Source of the DNA: Actinophytocola algeriensis
Lineage (GTDB): Bacteria; Actinomycetota; Actinomycetes; Mycobacteriales; Pseudonocardiaceae
Length of the DNA stretch: 64,000 bases
Assembly: GCF_014203735.1 (NCBI RefSeq)
Contig: NZ_JACHJQ010000007.1
Span: 434,001 to 498,000 of the forward strand
Direction of reading: 5' to 3'
The position numbers and the translations under genes were made by a program. The notes under the pieces were generated by a model, which saw only the letters and a program-made list of their open reading frames with translations, ran no database searches and was not told where the DNA came from. This document shows, piece by piece, positions 16,676-25,396 of the stretch. Numbering within the stretch: position 1 is the stretch's first letter; the number at the start of each line of letters is the position of its first letter.

Positions 16676-17059
16676 CTCTAGAGCCGTAACCCTAGCCGCA
16701 GCACTACTGCGGGAGCGCCAGCGATGCTCCTGAAACAAGGAACCAGACTCCCCCGCGGACGTGGCAGCAAGCAACAAGCTGCTCACTGCCACGTCGCTGA
16801 GTGTTACTGCAAGAACGTCATAGTCATGATCGCGTAACGCACGTCGTCCGGCACAAGGCTCCAGATACGGAGACCGAGCACCGCCGCCCGTGAGCACCAG
16901 CGCACGATCTTATGTAGACGTTTGACGTCGGGTTTGCTACCGTCGGGTACGGTCCTACCTGCATGGAGGGACTGGTTTTGACGAGGAGCCCCAGCCAGGT
17001 GGCCGCCTGGCCCTACGGGGCTCCTTCGTTTTTGAGACGCGAGACGTCTCCCTCCCCGC
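16676..17059. other. gene-free interval between convergent genes
   Basis: No credible protein gene. It contains the strong hairpin at 16985-17033 and a TTGACG at 16922 without a good -10 partner. The remainder shows nothing I can support. Confidence 0.6.
16985..17033 (+). terminator. intrinsic terminator
   Basis: GGAGCCCC (16985-16992) pairs with GGGGCTCC (17017-17024), an inner stem GCCAGG/CCTGGC sits between, and TTCGTTTTT follows. This is a textbook rho-independent terminator for + strand transcription. It lies 310 bases after the stop of the nearest + strand gene (16675), so it may close a long 3' UTR or a separate short transcript. Confidence 0.85.
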
Positions 17060-17689
17060 CTACATCGCTTGTCTCGTCTCCACCGAGGGGACATGGGAGT
17101 TGTTCTCCTCTCCGCCGACCGACTTAGCGGCTCGGCTTGCCAGCCCAGCGGGACTCTCCTGCTGGGCCACATCGCTGAGGTGATCATCAGCGACAGGGTT
17201 TTCGGGATAGAGGTAGACGCCCTTCTTGCAGCGGTCGAGTCGACGGCGGCTGACCCAGTACCCAAGGGCGTTGCTGATCTTGTTGGATGGCCAAGAGACG
17301 CCTCGTTGTTCAAGGCGCTCGGTCACGTCCGCAACAGTGAACCTCTCGCCAGGCGTGATTACCTCCCAGAGCACCTGGCGGAGTGGCACCTTGCCGATGA
17401 GGTCGTCAGCAGGCGAAGGCAAGCCGAGCGAGTCGGCTATGTCGACCTCGCCTGCATGCCTGACCCGCGTCGCCTGGGCATAGCTGCCGCTCAGGGGCAT
17501 CCCGCCGCCGCGGGGGCCACCGTGCGTCTCGACCAGGGCCAGGCAGGCTCGGTACAGCGGCTCAGGCACCGCAGCAGGAACGCCGAGATCGCGGGCGCGG
17601 GTGATAGCACTGCGAACCTCGTCCAATCGACGAACCAACTCCTCGACTTCTGATGCGGCTCCTGCGGTCGCCTGCGGCTTGTGGCTCAT
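17060..17689 (-). CDS. winged-helix-like protein of 209 aa
   Basis: Start placed at the ATG at 17689 (MSHKPQATAG); an ATG at 17713 is possible, and the frame is open to 17824. The N-terminal half has an amphipathic helix (EVEELVRRLDEVRSAI). Residues about 110-175 resemble a winged helix-turn-helix: VPLRQVLWEVI, FTVADVTERLEQRGV, KISNALGYWVSRRRL, then a wing GVYLYP. The tail is polar. Divergent from the SMC-like ATPase gene with a 360-base regulatory interval containing two dyads, so it may regulate that locus. Not assigned to a family. Confidence 0.6.
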   Translation of the reverse strand: MSHKPQATAGAASEVEELVRRLDEVRSAITRARDLGVPAAVPEPLYRACLALVETHGGPRGGGMPLSGSYAQATRVRHAGEVDIADSLGLPSPADDLIGKVPLRQVLWEVITPGERFTVADVTERLEQRGVSWPSNKISNALGYWVSRRRLDRCKKGVYLYPENPVADDHLSDVAQQESPAGLASRAAKSVGGEENNSHVPSVETRQAM

Positions 17690-18049
17690 GGCGCCCACCT
17701 CCCACCGAGACATGTCTTGCTGCCGTGACACGGACTCTACAACACGTGAAACGGATAGGTCGGCAGCGACACGTCGAACCGCATGTTGTGCGACAAGTTC
17801 GCAGCGCAGTGGCGGTACGAACACGCAGCGTCAATGGGGTACTGACTTTAAGTCAGTGTCGAAGTCACGGAAACGCTACTCTGGTTCACGTGACTACCGT
17901 CCGTGCCGACGAATGGTCTGCCTGAGCGAATCACAGCGGCAACCGGGTAGCTGGCCCTCAACTTCATGACAAATCGACCAGCTCGGTTAACGGTCAGGTC
18001 GTCACCAACGACGTGACGAAGAAGCCAATACGGTGGGAGGGACCAGACG
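17690..18049. promoter_or_regulatory. divergent regulatory interval with two dyad elements
   Basis: Between the winged-helix gene and the ATPase gene. It holds CCGTG-a-CACGG (17723-17733), close to the start of the minus-strand gene, and ACTGACTT-t-AAGTCAGT (17841-17857). Both are perfect inverted repeats with one central base, typical of homodimeric repressor operators. No additional protein gene is evident. Confidence 0.5.
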
Positions 18050-19999
18050 GTGGCGCTCGATCTGCAGATCCGTTGGATCCGGATCCGGACTGGCGATGGT
18101 TGGCAAGCACCGTACGACCTCGATGCACCGGTTGTCGCCATCGTCGGCGAGGTCGACACAGGCAAGAGCTCGCTCCTCGAGTGCATCGCCTACACGCTGG
18201 GGAGAGACATACCCGAGTTCCGCGGGGCAGTTGATCACCATCTGCGTGAGGTCGAGGTCGGGGTGCGCTTTCCGCAGGGCACGTACGTGCTGCGGCGCGC
18301 TCGAAGCACTGGCGGACACGTCGAGGTACTCGACGAAGCCGGCACCCCCCAAGGGCGCTACCCGATCAGATCCAAAGATGCCCAGCCAACCATCTCCGAG
18401 TGGATTCTCACCGAACTCGATCTCGTCGAATCCTTTACATCGGTGCGACTCAAGCGTGCCCGGCCACTGGACTTCGCCGAGTCACTACTGCCCTACTGCT
18501 ACTTGACCCAGCCAGACATCGACCGGCACGTCGTCCGCGAACCGAAGGATGACAACGAGCGTCTCACCGTCCTCAAGTTACTGCTCAATCTCACGACCGG
18601 CGAGTACGAGCGCCTAACCGGCGAGATCCATGAGAATGACCTTGAGATCAAACGGTTGCTGAAGCGAGCGGACACCATCACCGATTTCCTCGGCGAATCG
18701 CAGGCCACCGATCGCGCGGCCGTCGCCGACGAGATCGCGCAACTTAAGGGAGCACTGGTGGCTGCCGAAGCTGCTCACGCGGCTGCCACAGCCAGTGCCC
18801 GCGGCGCCAGCGAGTTTGCCGAAACTTCTCGCGAACGCGTCAATGCCGCCAGGCGGATAGTGGGACAGGCAGAGAGCACGCTAGACAAGGCGCGACGGAA
18901 GCAGGAACGCCTGCTGGACCGGATAGAAGAGGCAGAACAAGGGCTCGCTGCACTCAATCAGCTCGAAGCTAGATCGCCGGATGATAGGCCCGATCTAGCG
19001 CTTGCGCATTCAGCCTGTACGGCATGTCATGCCGACCTGTCCGAGCGAAGCGTCGCTCCGGGTACCTGTTACCAATGCGGATCACCTCTCGCCGGCCATG
19101 AACAGATCATCCAGCGGAAGCACCTAAACCAGACTCGCCAGCAAGCAATAGCTGAGCTGGATAGCGCTACCCAAGCGTTCAAGGAAGCCGAAGCCGAAGC
19201 GAATCGCAAACGTGGTGAGCTGAAGCGACTTGCTGAACAGCTCGACGGCCAAACATACGACAGCGTCACGCCGTACGTCGATGCCATCGCTACCAGCAGT
19301 GCCGAGGTGGCTGGCCTTCATGCCCGACTCGAGGCACTTGGCCGCCTTCAACACGCTCACGACCGCCTCACCGAGCAATATGAGCAGATTGACACGCTGA
19401 AGGCGCGCCAGGAACAACGCCGTGAGCAGCTCGAACTTCTCCGTGGGGATGTCAAAGACGTCGCAGAGGTAGCTGATGACATCACGAGGATCTTCCGCCA
19501 AATCGTCAAGAGCATCGCGCTGCCGCACGCAACTGGCCGGGCGCGCATCGATCCTCAGACCCTGTTGCCGCTGGTCGACGACCAAACCTTCACCCAGCGC
19601 GGCGGTGGCGCACGCTCGGCCGTCAGCATCGCCTACAGCCTTGCGCTCCTGACGTACACGCTGGAAATGGCGACCGTCAGCTTGCCCAGTCTGCTGATCA
19701 TCGACTCGCCGCAGAAGAACTTCGGTAGTAATAAGAACGACAAGCAGCTTGCTCACCGGGTCTACGACCGCTTCCTTGACCTGATGGAAGAACGGCAAGA
19801 GTGGGGTTCTGGTGGCCGGTTCGCACGGCGCTACCAACTGATCATCGTGGACAACGACATCCATCAGGACATTGCCAAGCGGATCAAGCTACACCGCTTC
19901 ACGCGGGAGCAAGGTTTCATCCGTGACTTGGTCGATCCGCATGGACCGGCCGAGGTTGAGCAGTTGAGCTTTGAAGACGTGGACGAAGGTACAGGCTAG
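18050..19999 (+). CDS. SMC/Rad50-like ATPase with internal zinc ribbon
   Basis: 649 aa. ABC-type ATPase split by a long coiled coil: Walker A VGEVDTGKSS (about 32-41), coiled coil from about 175 to 310 and 355 to 480, a central CxxC pair (CTACH and CYQCG, about 323-342) forming a zinc ribbon at the hairpin tip, then the signature-like RGGGARSAVSIAYSL (about 516-530) and Walker B LLIIDSPQ (about 546-553). It resembles ATPases of DUF3732-like and ABC-three-component-type defence systems. These sense foreign DNA or phage activity and control a linked effector. GTG start at 18050. The FRG-domain gene starts 108 bases downstream and is the probable effector. Confidence 0.8.
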   Translation: MALDLQIRWIRIRTGDGWQAPYDLDAPVVAIVGEVDTGKSSLLECIAYTLGRDIPEFRGAVDHHLREVEVGVRFPQGTYVLRRARSTGGHVEVLDEAGTPQGRYPIRSKDAQPTISEWILTELDLVESFTSVRLKRARPLDFAESLLPYCYLTQPDIDRHVVREPKDDNERLTVLKLLLNLTTGEYERLTGEIHENDLEIKRLLKRADTITDFLGESQATDRAAVADEIAQLKGALVAAEAAHAAATASARGASEFAETSRERVNAARRIVGQAESTLDKARRKQERLLDRIEEAEQGLAALNQLEARSPDDRPDLALAHSACTACHADLSERSVAPGTCYQCGSPLAGHEQIIQRKHLNQTRQQAIAELDSATQAFKEAEAEANRKRGELKRLAEQLDGQTYDSVTPYVDAIATSSAEVAGLHARLEALGRLQHAHDRLTEQYEQIDTLKARQEQRREQLELLRGDVKDVAEVADDITRIFRQIVKSIALPHATGRARIDPQTLLPLVDDQTFTQRGGGARSAVSIAYSLALLTYTLEMATVSLPSLLIIDSPQKNFGSNKNDKQLAHRVYDRFLDLMEERQEWGSGGRFARRYQLIIVDNDIHQDIAKRIKLHRFTREQGFIRDLVDPHGPAEVEQLSFEDVDEGTG

Positions 20000-20107
20000 A
20001 ACTTACATCGCTAATTACGTCAGCCCAAATAGCACACATTGCTCACGACCAGAATTGGTCGACCACAAGCTTTCATTCCGGCAAATGATGAGACCAGAGG
20101 TGAGGCA

Positions 20108-21022
20108 GTGAGGCCACCAAAGTTCGATGGCTGGCTCGACCACGGGTGGGGTATCGAAGTCAGCACGGAACACCAGCTTTTCACGATTATCAGCAGCATT
20201 GCCCTACTTGCGCCAGAGCGAACATACGCCTGGCGAGGCCAGAACGACGATACGTGGGACTTCAGTGCATCGCTCTTTCGCGAAGTGCGAACCAGAGATG
20301 GGGACGTGACCGAAGGGGCAATTCACAAGCGTGAAACTGAGATTCTGAACGAAGCCCGGCGTTGGGGCCTTGGTCGCGATTTAGGTCCATCGGCAACCGA
20401 CATGCACATGCTCGCGGTACTGCAGCACCATGGGGTTCCGACCCGTTTGATCGACGTCACATCGAATCCAATGACGGCACTCTGGTTCGCAACAGAGGAG
20501 CACAAGCCTGATCGCAACGGCACGGTACGCGCGAGCGGCGGAATACTATTTGCTATAGATGTAACGAAAACTGAATGGTACGAGACGTTTCAGCATGGCA
20601 AACCGACTACTTGGGGTAGCATCTCGAATCCACTCAGCGCCCTATATGAGCAGGCTCTGGAGAAATCCGCAGATCAACGGAGAATGTTTCGCGCATTCCC
20701 AGCACTGCCAGATGAGCGCATGAAGGCTCAGGAGGGTTACTTTCTCGGCAGCTCCATACCCGAGGTACACCGTGCGCCCGGCGTCCTCGGACTTAACCCA
20801 ATAGGCGAAGCTCCGGGAATCGACAAGTTGAATAAACTACTTAACAACGAGAACGGACCAGGACGCCCAGCAAACGTTCCATTCTGTGCGATAGTGATAC
20901 CCGCCAGAGTTAAGGAAAAGATCCGAGGCCCTCTTAAACGTACCTACAATCGTCGTCGACGCGTGCTCTTTCCTGACGTCGATGGCTTTCGTGAAGCGTT
21001 GACACGCGGTCAACTTGATTGA
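20108..21022 (+). CDS. FRG domain-containing protein
   Basis: 304 aa from the GTG at 20108, preceded by AGAGGTGAG. The FRG domain (PF08867) occupies most of the protein: TYAWRGQ (about 39-45), LFREVR, then LQHHGVPTRLIDVTSNP (about 105-121) and ALWFATEE. FRG proteins occur in bacterial defence and phage loci; catalytic activity is not established, though ADP-ribosyltransferase-like folds have been suggested. It is AT-richer than neighbouring genes. Its place just after an SMC-like ATPase and before an EACC1 protein suggests that it is the effector of a three-gene system. Confidence 0.85.
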   Translation: MRPPKFDGWLDHGWGIEVSTEHQLFTIISSIALLAPERTYAWRGQNDDTWDFSASLFREVRTRDGDVTEGAIHKRETEILNEARRWGLGRDLGPSATDMHMLAVLQHHGVPTRLIDVTSNPMTALWFATEEHKPDRNGTVRASGGILFAIDVTKTEWYETFQHGKPTTWGSISNPLSALYEQALEKSADQRRMFRAFPALPDERMKAQEGYFLGSSIPEVHRAPGVLGLNPIGEAPGIDKLNKLLNNENGPGRPANVPFCAIVIPARVKEKIRGPLKRTYNRRRRVLFPDVDGFREALTRGQLD

Positions 21023-21088
21023 TCAAGGCCAAAGATCTCACGTAACGAGACGACGCAGGCTTAACCAGCAGCACAGGAGAATCGTCTG

Positions 21089-21508
21089 ATGACAACCACC
21101 GAGATCAGGCTAGTGGTGAGTCCCGGATATTCCGGACACACAGACTGGCTGCTGCGAGTGTCGCCGGACCAGGCTGACGTCCTCCGTAGCTGTCTGGAAG
21201 CCGAAGGACTGCATGTCGGCACCGAGATCGAACACTCCGCCGGCTCCGTACTGGAGATCCTGACGGTCGCTCTCGGGGCGGGCGGAGCAGGCACCGCGCT
21301 AGTGGTCGCGCTCGAGAAGTTCCTCGAGCGCCACAAGGACAAGAGCGTGACCTTCGGCGCCGAGGGGAACGTGGAAACCATGACCGGCTACCCGATGAAG
21401 GATGTCCAAAGGGTGCTGGCCGAGGCCGACCGACTGCGGCAGAAGCGGGACGCGCAGTGGGCTGCGATCCAGGAGAACACCAAGCCTGACAAGACAGATC
21501 CGACTTGA
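21089..21508 (+). CDS. effector-associated constant component EACC1 protein
   Basis: 139 aa with a good ribosome site (AGGAGA before the ATG). The arrangement is that of EACC1 (effector-associated constant component 1, PF19953): N-terminal beta strands, SAGSVLEILTVALGAGGAGTA as the Gly-rich hydrophobic helix, ALEKFLERH, and a final VTFGAEGNVETMTGY strand with an acidic C-terminal helix. In actinobacteria, EACC1 proteins are encoded beside caspase-like or trypsin-like effectors and NTPases in predicted biological-conflict systems. Here the neighbours are an FRG-domain protein and an SMC-like ATPase, a combination I do not know from described systems. Confidence 0.75.
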   Translation: MTTTEIRLVVSPGYSGHTDWLLRVSPDQADVLRSCLEAEGLHVGTEIEHSAGSVLEILTVALGAGGAGTALVVALEKFLERHKDKSVTFGAEGNVETMTGYPMKDVQRVLAEADRLRQKRDAQWAAIQENTKPDKTDPT

Positions 21509-21953
21509 TGGTTTCTCGAAACTTACACCGAGCCAGGAAGATGCCGGTCATCGCCTCCTGATCAGGAGATCATCCTGCCTGGCCCAGGTCAAGTACCAAC
21601 TTGACACCACGAGCATTCCCAGCCTGACTTGCATGTTTCCCACCATGCGTTTAACCGCCTTCCTCAGTTTCTTCACGGACTTTTTGCACTTACTGAAGGT
21701 GGAGTCCGAGAAGCTGATGCCGAACGCGAGAAGCGCAGCGAGGCGCAGCAGGTTAGAGATGTGGCCGCCACTGGAATCGAACCAGGCGCTAGACCCAGAC
21801 CACGCAGGATGATCACTCTGTAGTTTGAGAGAACTGTACACGGTTGAAGCATCAACGACCATGCTGACCGCAGTGCGTAGGCAGACTCTAACTTGGCGTA
21901 ATAGCTCGGCCACAACGGCGGACAGTGACGATCCTGGTAACTACCGTCTGACC
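21509..21953. other. gene-free interval with a tRNA-like remnant
   Basis: No convincing coding frame. The only structured item is the tRNA T-arm-like segment at 21761-21795. Composition is uneven, with T-rich patches near 21680. Confidence 0.5.
21761..21795 (-). other. possible tRNA 3'-end remnant
   Basis: On the minus strand the segment contains the B-box GGTTCGATTCC inside a T-arm-like hairpin (four of five stem pairs) and continues with GTGGCGGCCAC, but it has no clean CCA end, no anticodon arm and no D arm. It could be an old attachment-site scar of another integrative element. Chance similarity is possible. Confidence 0.3.
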
Positions 21954-22700
21954 ATGACGTCAGATGACTTGCGCGATGAGGCTTCGCCCTACCCCGTGTT
22001 CTACGTGCCATGGGGCCTCACCCCAGAGGAGATGGCCCGTCGAGCTGCTGCCTGGATACGCCAGGAGCCTGGGACACCGCTGGTGTTCTTTCCAACTAAG
22101 CAGAATTATGACGCTAACCAGCTGCTCAACCGACTGACCGCGGACATCCCTCGGGGAACAGAGCGGAATATCTGGGGCTCAGGCTGGCAGCGCGGGCCTG
22201 TACTGGCAGCTTGGCCGACCAAACGCATGCTTCAGATGCTGACCGACGAGTTGGCTACGAGCGTGACTGCGCTCTGCGTTCTGGAGTGGGGCGAACCCGC
22301 ATGGCAGTGCGGGTGGCTCACGGCGCGGCGCGCTCGGAGTGTGGTCGATGGATCGATCCATGGAGGAAGTGCGATGCAGCTGGATCCGGTGGTTGAAGTG
22401 GCGATGCGCGATCTCAGCGCCCGCGTGAACCACGGTAATGGGTTGGTTGGCATCCATGACAAGCGCGACGCCGTCGAGACACTACAGGTGCTGCACCGCG
22501 CTGGCTACCGGTTCGATGTGGAGACTCTGTGCACCTGGGCTCTGGCGAACGGGTTCAGCGGCCGAGAGGTTGAGAGGCTCCGTGAGTACGCCGAGGGAGT
22601 TCAGCAAGGGAAGCGGTTCCAGCTGCGGGCTGGTCGCGTGCTGCGGCCGGACATCATCGAGATCTGGAAGCGGGATGCCGCGCAGGGCGGCGATGCCTAG
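21954..22700 (+). CDS. unrecognised 248-aa protein
   Basis: Start set at the ATG at 21954 (MTSDDLRDEASPY); the frame is open further upstream but that part crosses the tRNA-like scar. The N-terminal 130 residues are alpha/beta with LTPEEMARRAAAWI, LVFFPTKQNY, and VTALCVLEWGEPAWQCGW. The C-terminal 80 residues are helical (DKRDAVETLQVLHRAGYRF). No membrane segment or known motif. It lies 44 bases ahead of an AbiV-family gene in the same direction, so may belong to the same defence locus. Function unknown. Confidence 0.65.
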   Translation: MTSDDLRDEASPYPVFYVPWGLTPEEMARRAAAWIRQEPGTPLVFFPTKQNYDANQLLNRLTADIPRGTERNIWGSGWQRGPVLAAWPTKRMLQMLTDELATSVTALCVLEWGEPAWQCGWLTARRARSVVDGSIHGGSAMQLDPVVEVAMRDLSARVNHGNGLVGIHDKRDAVETLQVLHRAGYRFDVETLCTWALANGFSGREVERLREYAEGVQQGKRFQLRAGRVLRPDIIEIWKRDAAQGGDA

Positions 22701-22743
22701 CTGACCGTCTATTTTGGCTTGCTGGAGGTGTAATCCTTGTGGC

Positions 22744-23415
22744 ATGGCCAGACCGCTTCCATCGTTCGCTGAGCTGTTGCACACTGCGAGGCACGCCATC
22801 GCCAACGCTGCCGCCCTCCTGCAGGACGCCGAACTGCTCTTGAGCCACCACCGATGGCCGCGTGCTCACGCGCTGGCGGTCCTGGCCCTAGAGGAAGTTG
22901 GCAAAGCAGGCATCTGCCTCGGCGCCCTGGGCTACCAGGAAGATCAGGCCCAAGACTTCTGGCTCGAGTTCCGTGACCACAAGGCCAAGCTGCACTTTGC
23001 CGGCGCAGCACTACAGGTGCTATTCGGCAGCGAAGGCCAAGCTGAGGCGCTAGTCGCCCTGGTCGCCGCCGCCCAGACCGAGGCGACGTCCGAGCATGCG
23101 CAGAAGCTGCGGGGTTTCTACGTCGACCTTGATCGTCAGTCAGGAGCAATCTTGCGGCCCGAGGCGATCGATGAAGCTGCCGCGTCCCGAACCATCGAAC
23201 GGGTCGAAGCCATGCTCAACTTGCTAGGGCCAGCGTGGTTGACCGAGGGTATCGAGGCGAGACTCGACGAGGTCATTACTTGTCACAGCGACGACCTCAG
23301 GCGTCTGGCCGAGCAAGCGCGCGAACTGGTGCTCGTGGACACTGAGGCGGCGGTTGGGATGGGTCGCCGTCTGCTGGTTGGAAACCTGCCGCCTGTCGCC
23401 GATGAAGGGTGTTGA
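22744..23415 (+). CDS. AbiV-family abortive infection protein
   Basis: 223 aa from the ATG at 22744. The first 100 residues follow the AbiV family (PF18728): ARHAIANAAALLQDAELLL, RAHALAVLALEEVGKAGI and FRDHKAKLHFA, with the conserved EE-GK core. AbiV proteins cause phage abortive infection; the Lactococcus prototype acts on phage translation. The C-terminal helical region (about 130-215) is longer than in the prototype. The stop overlaps the next gene by 14 bases, so a two-gene operon is likely. Confidence 0.75.
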   Translation: MARPLPSFAELLHTARHAIANAAALLQDAELLLSHHRWPRAHALAVLALEEVGKAGICLGALGYQEDQAQDFWLEFRDHKAKLHFAGAALQVLFGSEGQAEALVALVAAAQTEATSEHAQKLRGFYVDLDRQSGAILRPEAIDEAAASRTIERVEAMLNLLGPAWLTEGIEARLDEVITCHSDDLRRLAEQARELVLVDTEAAVGMGRRLLVGNLPPVADEGC

Positions 23416-23953
23416 CGTGTTAGGGAAGGCCATCGGGACCTGTTCGACATCCGTCGGAGATGTGGCGGTCTGTCAGGTCGAAAACCCTTACTTGGGCGCC
23501 AGTGACGTTCCGTGGGAGCGGGCATACGCCGCCGTCATCAAACAACCCAACGACGCGTATCTCGGGCACCCTGTCGCGATGGTCGTGACCGTCTACGACC
23601 ATCGCGGTGTCGTTGCCCCACCCTCTGAAGACCTGCCCAGTTGGGTCAGGGCACAAAGATTGACCGTCCACAATGTATACAGAGATGAGCATTTCAAGAC
23701 CTTGAACAGGCTGATGGAGCGCCCTGCTGTCCAGTTCGGCAAGTTCTTGTTTGAGTATGGATGCTTCAAAGAACACTCTGCTGACCGGACCGCACAGGGC
23801 GATGCGTGGGCCCGATCTGTCGGAGGTCGAGTTCCCGAGCGCGAGGAGGTCGCCGATCGCGATGCACTCCTCAGGGAATCGCGTACGGCACTGGGGAAAC
23901 TCCAGGCAGACCCGTGGTGGCATGCGATCAGTAACAACGAGCACGAGTCGTAG
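23402..23953 (+). CDS. unrecognised protein coupled to the AbiV-family gene
   Basis: 183 aa from the ATG at 23402, inside the end of the AbiV-family gene; GTG codons a few positions later are alternatives. Sequence is soluble alpha/beta with PVAMVVTVYDHRGVVAPP, then RLTVHNVYRDEHFKTLNRLM and an acidic C-terminal region. No known domain. Overlap with the AbiV gene makes it a candidate partner (modulator or second effector). Confidence 0.6.
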   Translation: MKGVDVLGKAIGTCSTSVGDVAVCQVENPYLGASDVPWERAYAAVIKQPNDAYLGHPVAMVVTVYDHRGVVAPPSEDLPSWVRAQRLTVHNVYRDEHFKTLNRLMERPAVQFGKFLFEYGCFKEHSADRTAQGDAWARSVGGRVPEREEVADRDALLRESRTALGKLQADPWWHAISNNEHES

Positions 23954-23959
23954 TGAGAG

Positions 23960-25396
23960 CTACGAACGCCACCGCGGTACGAACACCTCCGGCCCTCGTG
24001 GGCTCCACCCATCGAGATACGGCTCCAACTCCTCCGGCCGGAGCTTCGGCGTTGGCGTCACCGGCAGCTGGAACAGCGGGTCCATGATCTCCGCGTGCTC
24101 TCGCGCCCAAGCCAACCAGCCGCGCGCCTCGTCAACCGGCTCCTCATCGTCGGCGTCCTCGATCCTGGCTTCCAATGCGTCGCAGTACTGCCGCAGGTCT
24201 TGGATCAACCGCCAGTTCTTGACCTGCTGCTCCAGCTCGGCGACCAGGCGGTCGTGCGTGGCCAGCCGCTCGGCCTCGTCCATGGCCGCCTGCCAGCGCG
24301 CCTGCTGGTCAGCCTTCTCGCGCCTGGCCGCTGCAGCCCACATCTCAATCTCCTGCAAAACGGAGCCGATCGAGTCGTCGATGCTGGCTCGCTTGCCATC
24401 CCGCCAGTGGATGCGGCAGCCGTAGTAGGGATGGCCAGGGCCACGTGCCCAGACGTAGAGTCGGCCGTACCGATCATCGTCGTCGGCTTCGGGATGCTGC
24501 TGGTCGATCGTGATCCGATACGAGAACCCGTCGACCACGATGTTCAGTTCGCCCTCGCGACGCGAGTAGTCCTTCGCGCCGGGTCGGCCGTAGGTGGTGA
24601 TGCGACCGCGGTGCTGATCAGCGATGGGTTGCTCCTGCACGGCGTAGCCGCGACGGACAGCCTCCTGCGTCAGGCCGTGCAGGTAGAGCAGGCTGCGCTG
24701 ACGTAGGCTGCCGCCCATGCGCAGCCGACCTGAGTCGTGCTGGATGGCTTTGACAACAGGATGAAGGTCGCGCAGCTCGGTCGGCATCGGCACGCGCGCT
24801 TCAGCGGCGTCGTGTCGACTGTTCGGGTGCCGGCCACTGAGCAGCCGGATGCGCAACTCGCCCCAGCCGTTCCGGGTCTTCTCGATGCGTTTGCCGTACG
24901 GGATGAGCTGGTTGCGCTTGGCGTAGTCGATGATCTGGCGCCAGTGGGTCTGCACGGCGTCGTCGGCCTGCCTGATCACCTTCTCCCCCACCTCAGTCAG
25001 CTCCTCAACGAGTTGCTCGGCGGCGGCTCGACGCTCGACCGAGATCCTGGCAGTGGTGTGCGGCGGCTGGCGCTTCCGTTTCGGACGGACCGGTGGGGTG
25101 CTCGCTGCTGGCTGAGGACGAGCTGCTGAGGCCGTAGGTGGCTGCTGGGATCGCGTCGGTGTCCTGGCCGGGAACGCGCCGTGCTCGAGGTAGTACCGGC
25201 CAGCACCCGTGATGGCCGCGCGCCACGGCGATCGACGGACGACGACGAGGCCTCGGTCGTGAAGCGCAGTCGCCGACCGCTTGTCGCCATTCGACGCGTC
25301 GGACAGGTCATCACCACTAGCGACACGCTGGAGTATCGCCAGCTGGCGGTCGGTGAGCTGTCCTCGTCGAGGCACCGCACCAGCACAGTCATCCAC
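23960..25396 (-). CDS. large actinobacterial hypothetical protein
   Basis: 478 aa from a GTG at 25396; GTG at 25375 is an alternative and the frame is open to 25744. Regions: an N-terminal winged-helix-like segment (QLTDRQLAILQRVASGDDL to GAGRYYLEHGAF), a Pro/Arg-rich linker, a helical part (AAAEQLVEELTEVGEKVI), a central domain with RRGYAVQEQ and SYRITIDQQHPEADDDDRYG, and a long C-terminal coiled coil (about 375-440). Similar proteins of unknown function are frequent in actinomycetes. No catalytic motif seen. It is convergent with the AbiV operon, 6 bases apart. Confidence 0.65.
   Translation of the reverse strand: MDDCAGAVPRRGQLTDRQLAILQRVASGDDLSDASNGDKRSATALHDRGLVVVRRSPWRAAITGAGRYYLEHGAFPARTPTRSQQPPTASAARPQPAASTPPVRPKRKRQPPHTTARISVERRAAAEQLVEELTEVGEKVIRQADDAVQTHWRQIIDYAKRNQLIPYGKRIEKTRNGWGELRIRLLSGRHPNSRHDAAEARVPMPTELRDLHPVVKAIQHDSGRLRMGGSLRQRSLLYLHGLTQEAVRRGYAVQEQPIADQHRGRITTYGRPGAKDYSRREGELNIVVDGFSYRITIDQQHPEADDDDRYGRLYVWARGPGHPYYGCRIHWRDGKRASIDDSIGSVLQEIEMWAAAARREKADQQARWQAAMDEAERLATHDRLVAELEQQVKNWRLIQDLRQYCDALEARIEDADDEEPVDEARGWLAWAREHAEIMDPLFQLPVTPTPKLRPEELEPYLDGWSPRGPEVFVPRWRS

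Noticed and set aside
24095-24706. 203-codon frame on the + strand
   Set aside because: Antisense shadow of the 478-aa minus-strand gene.
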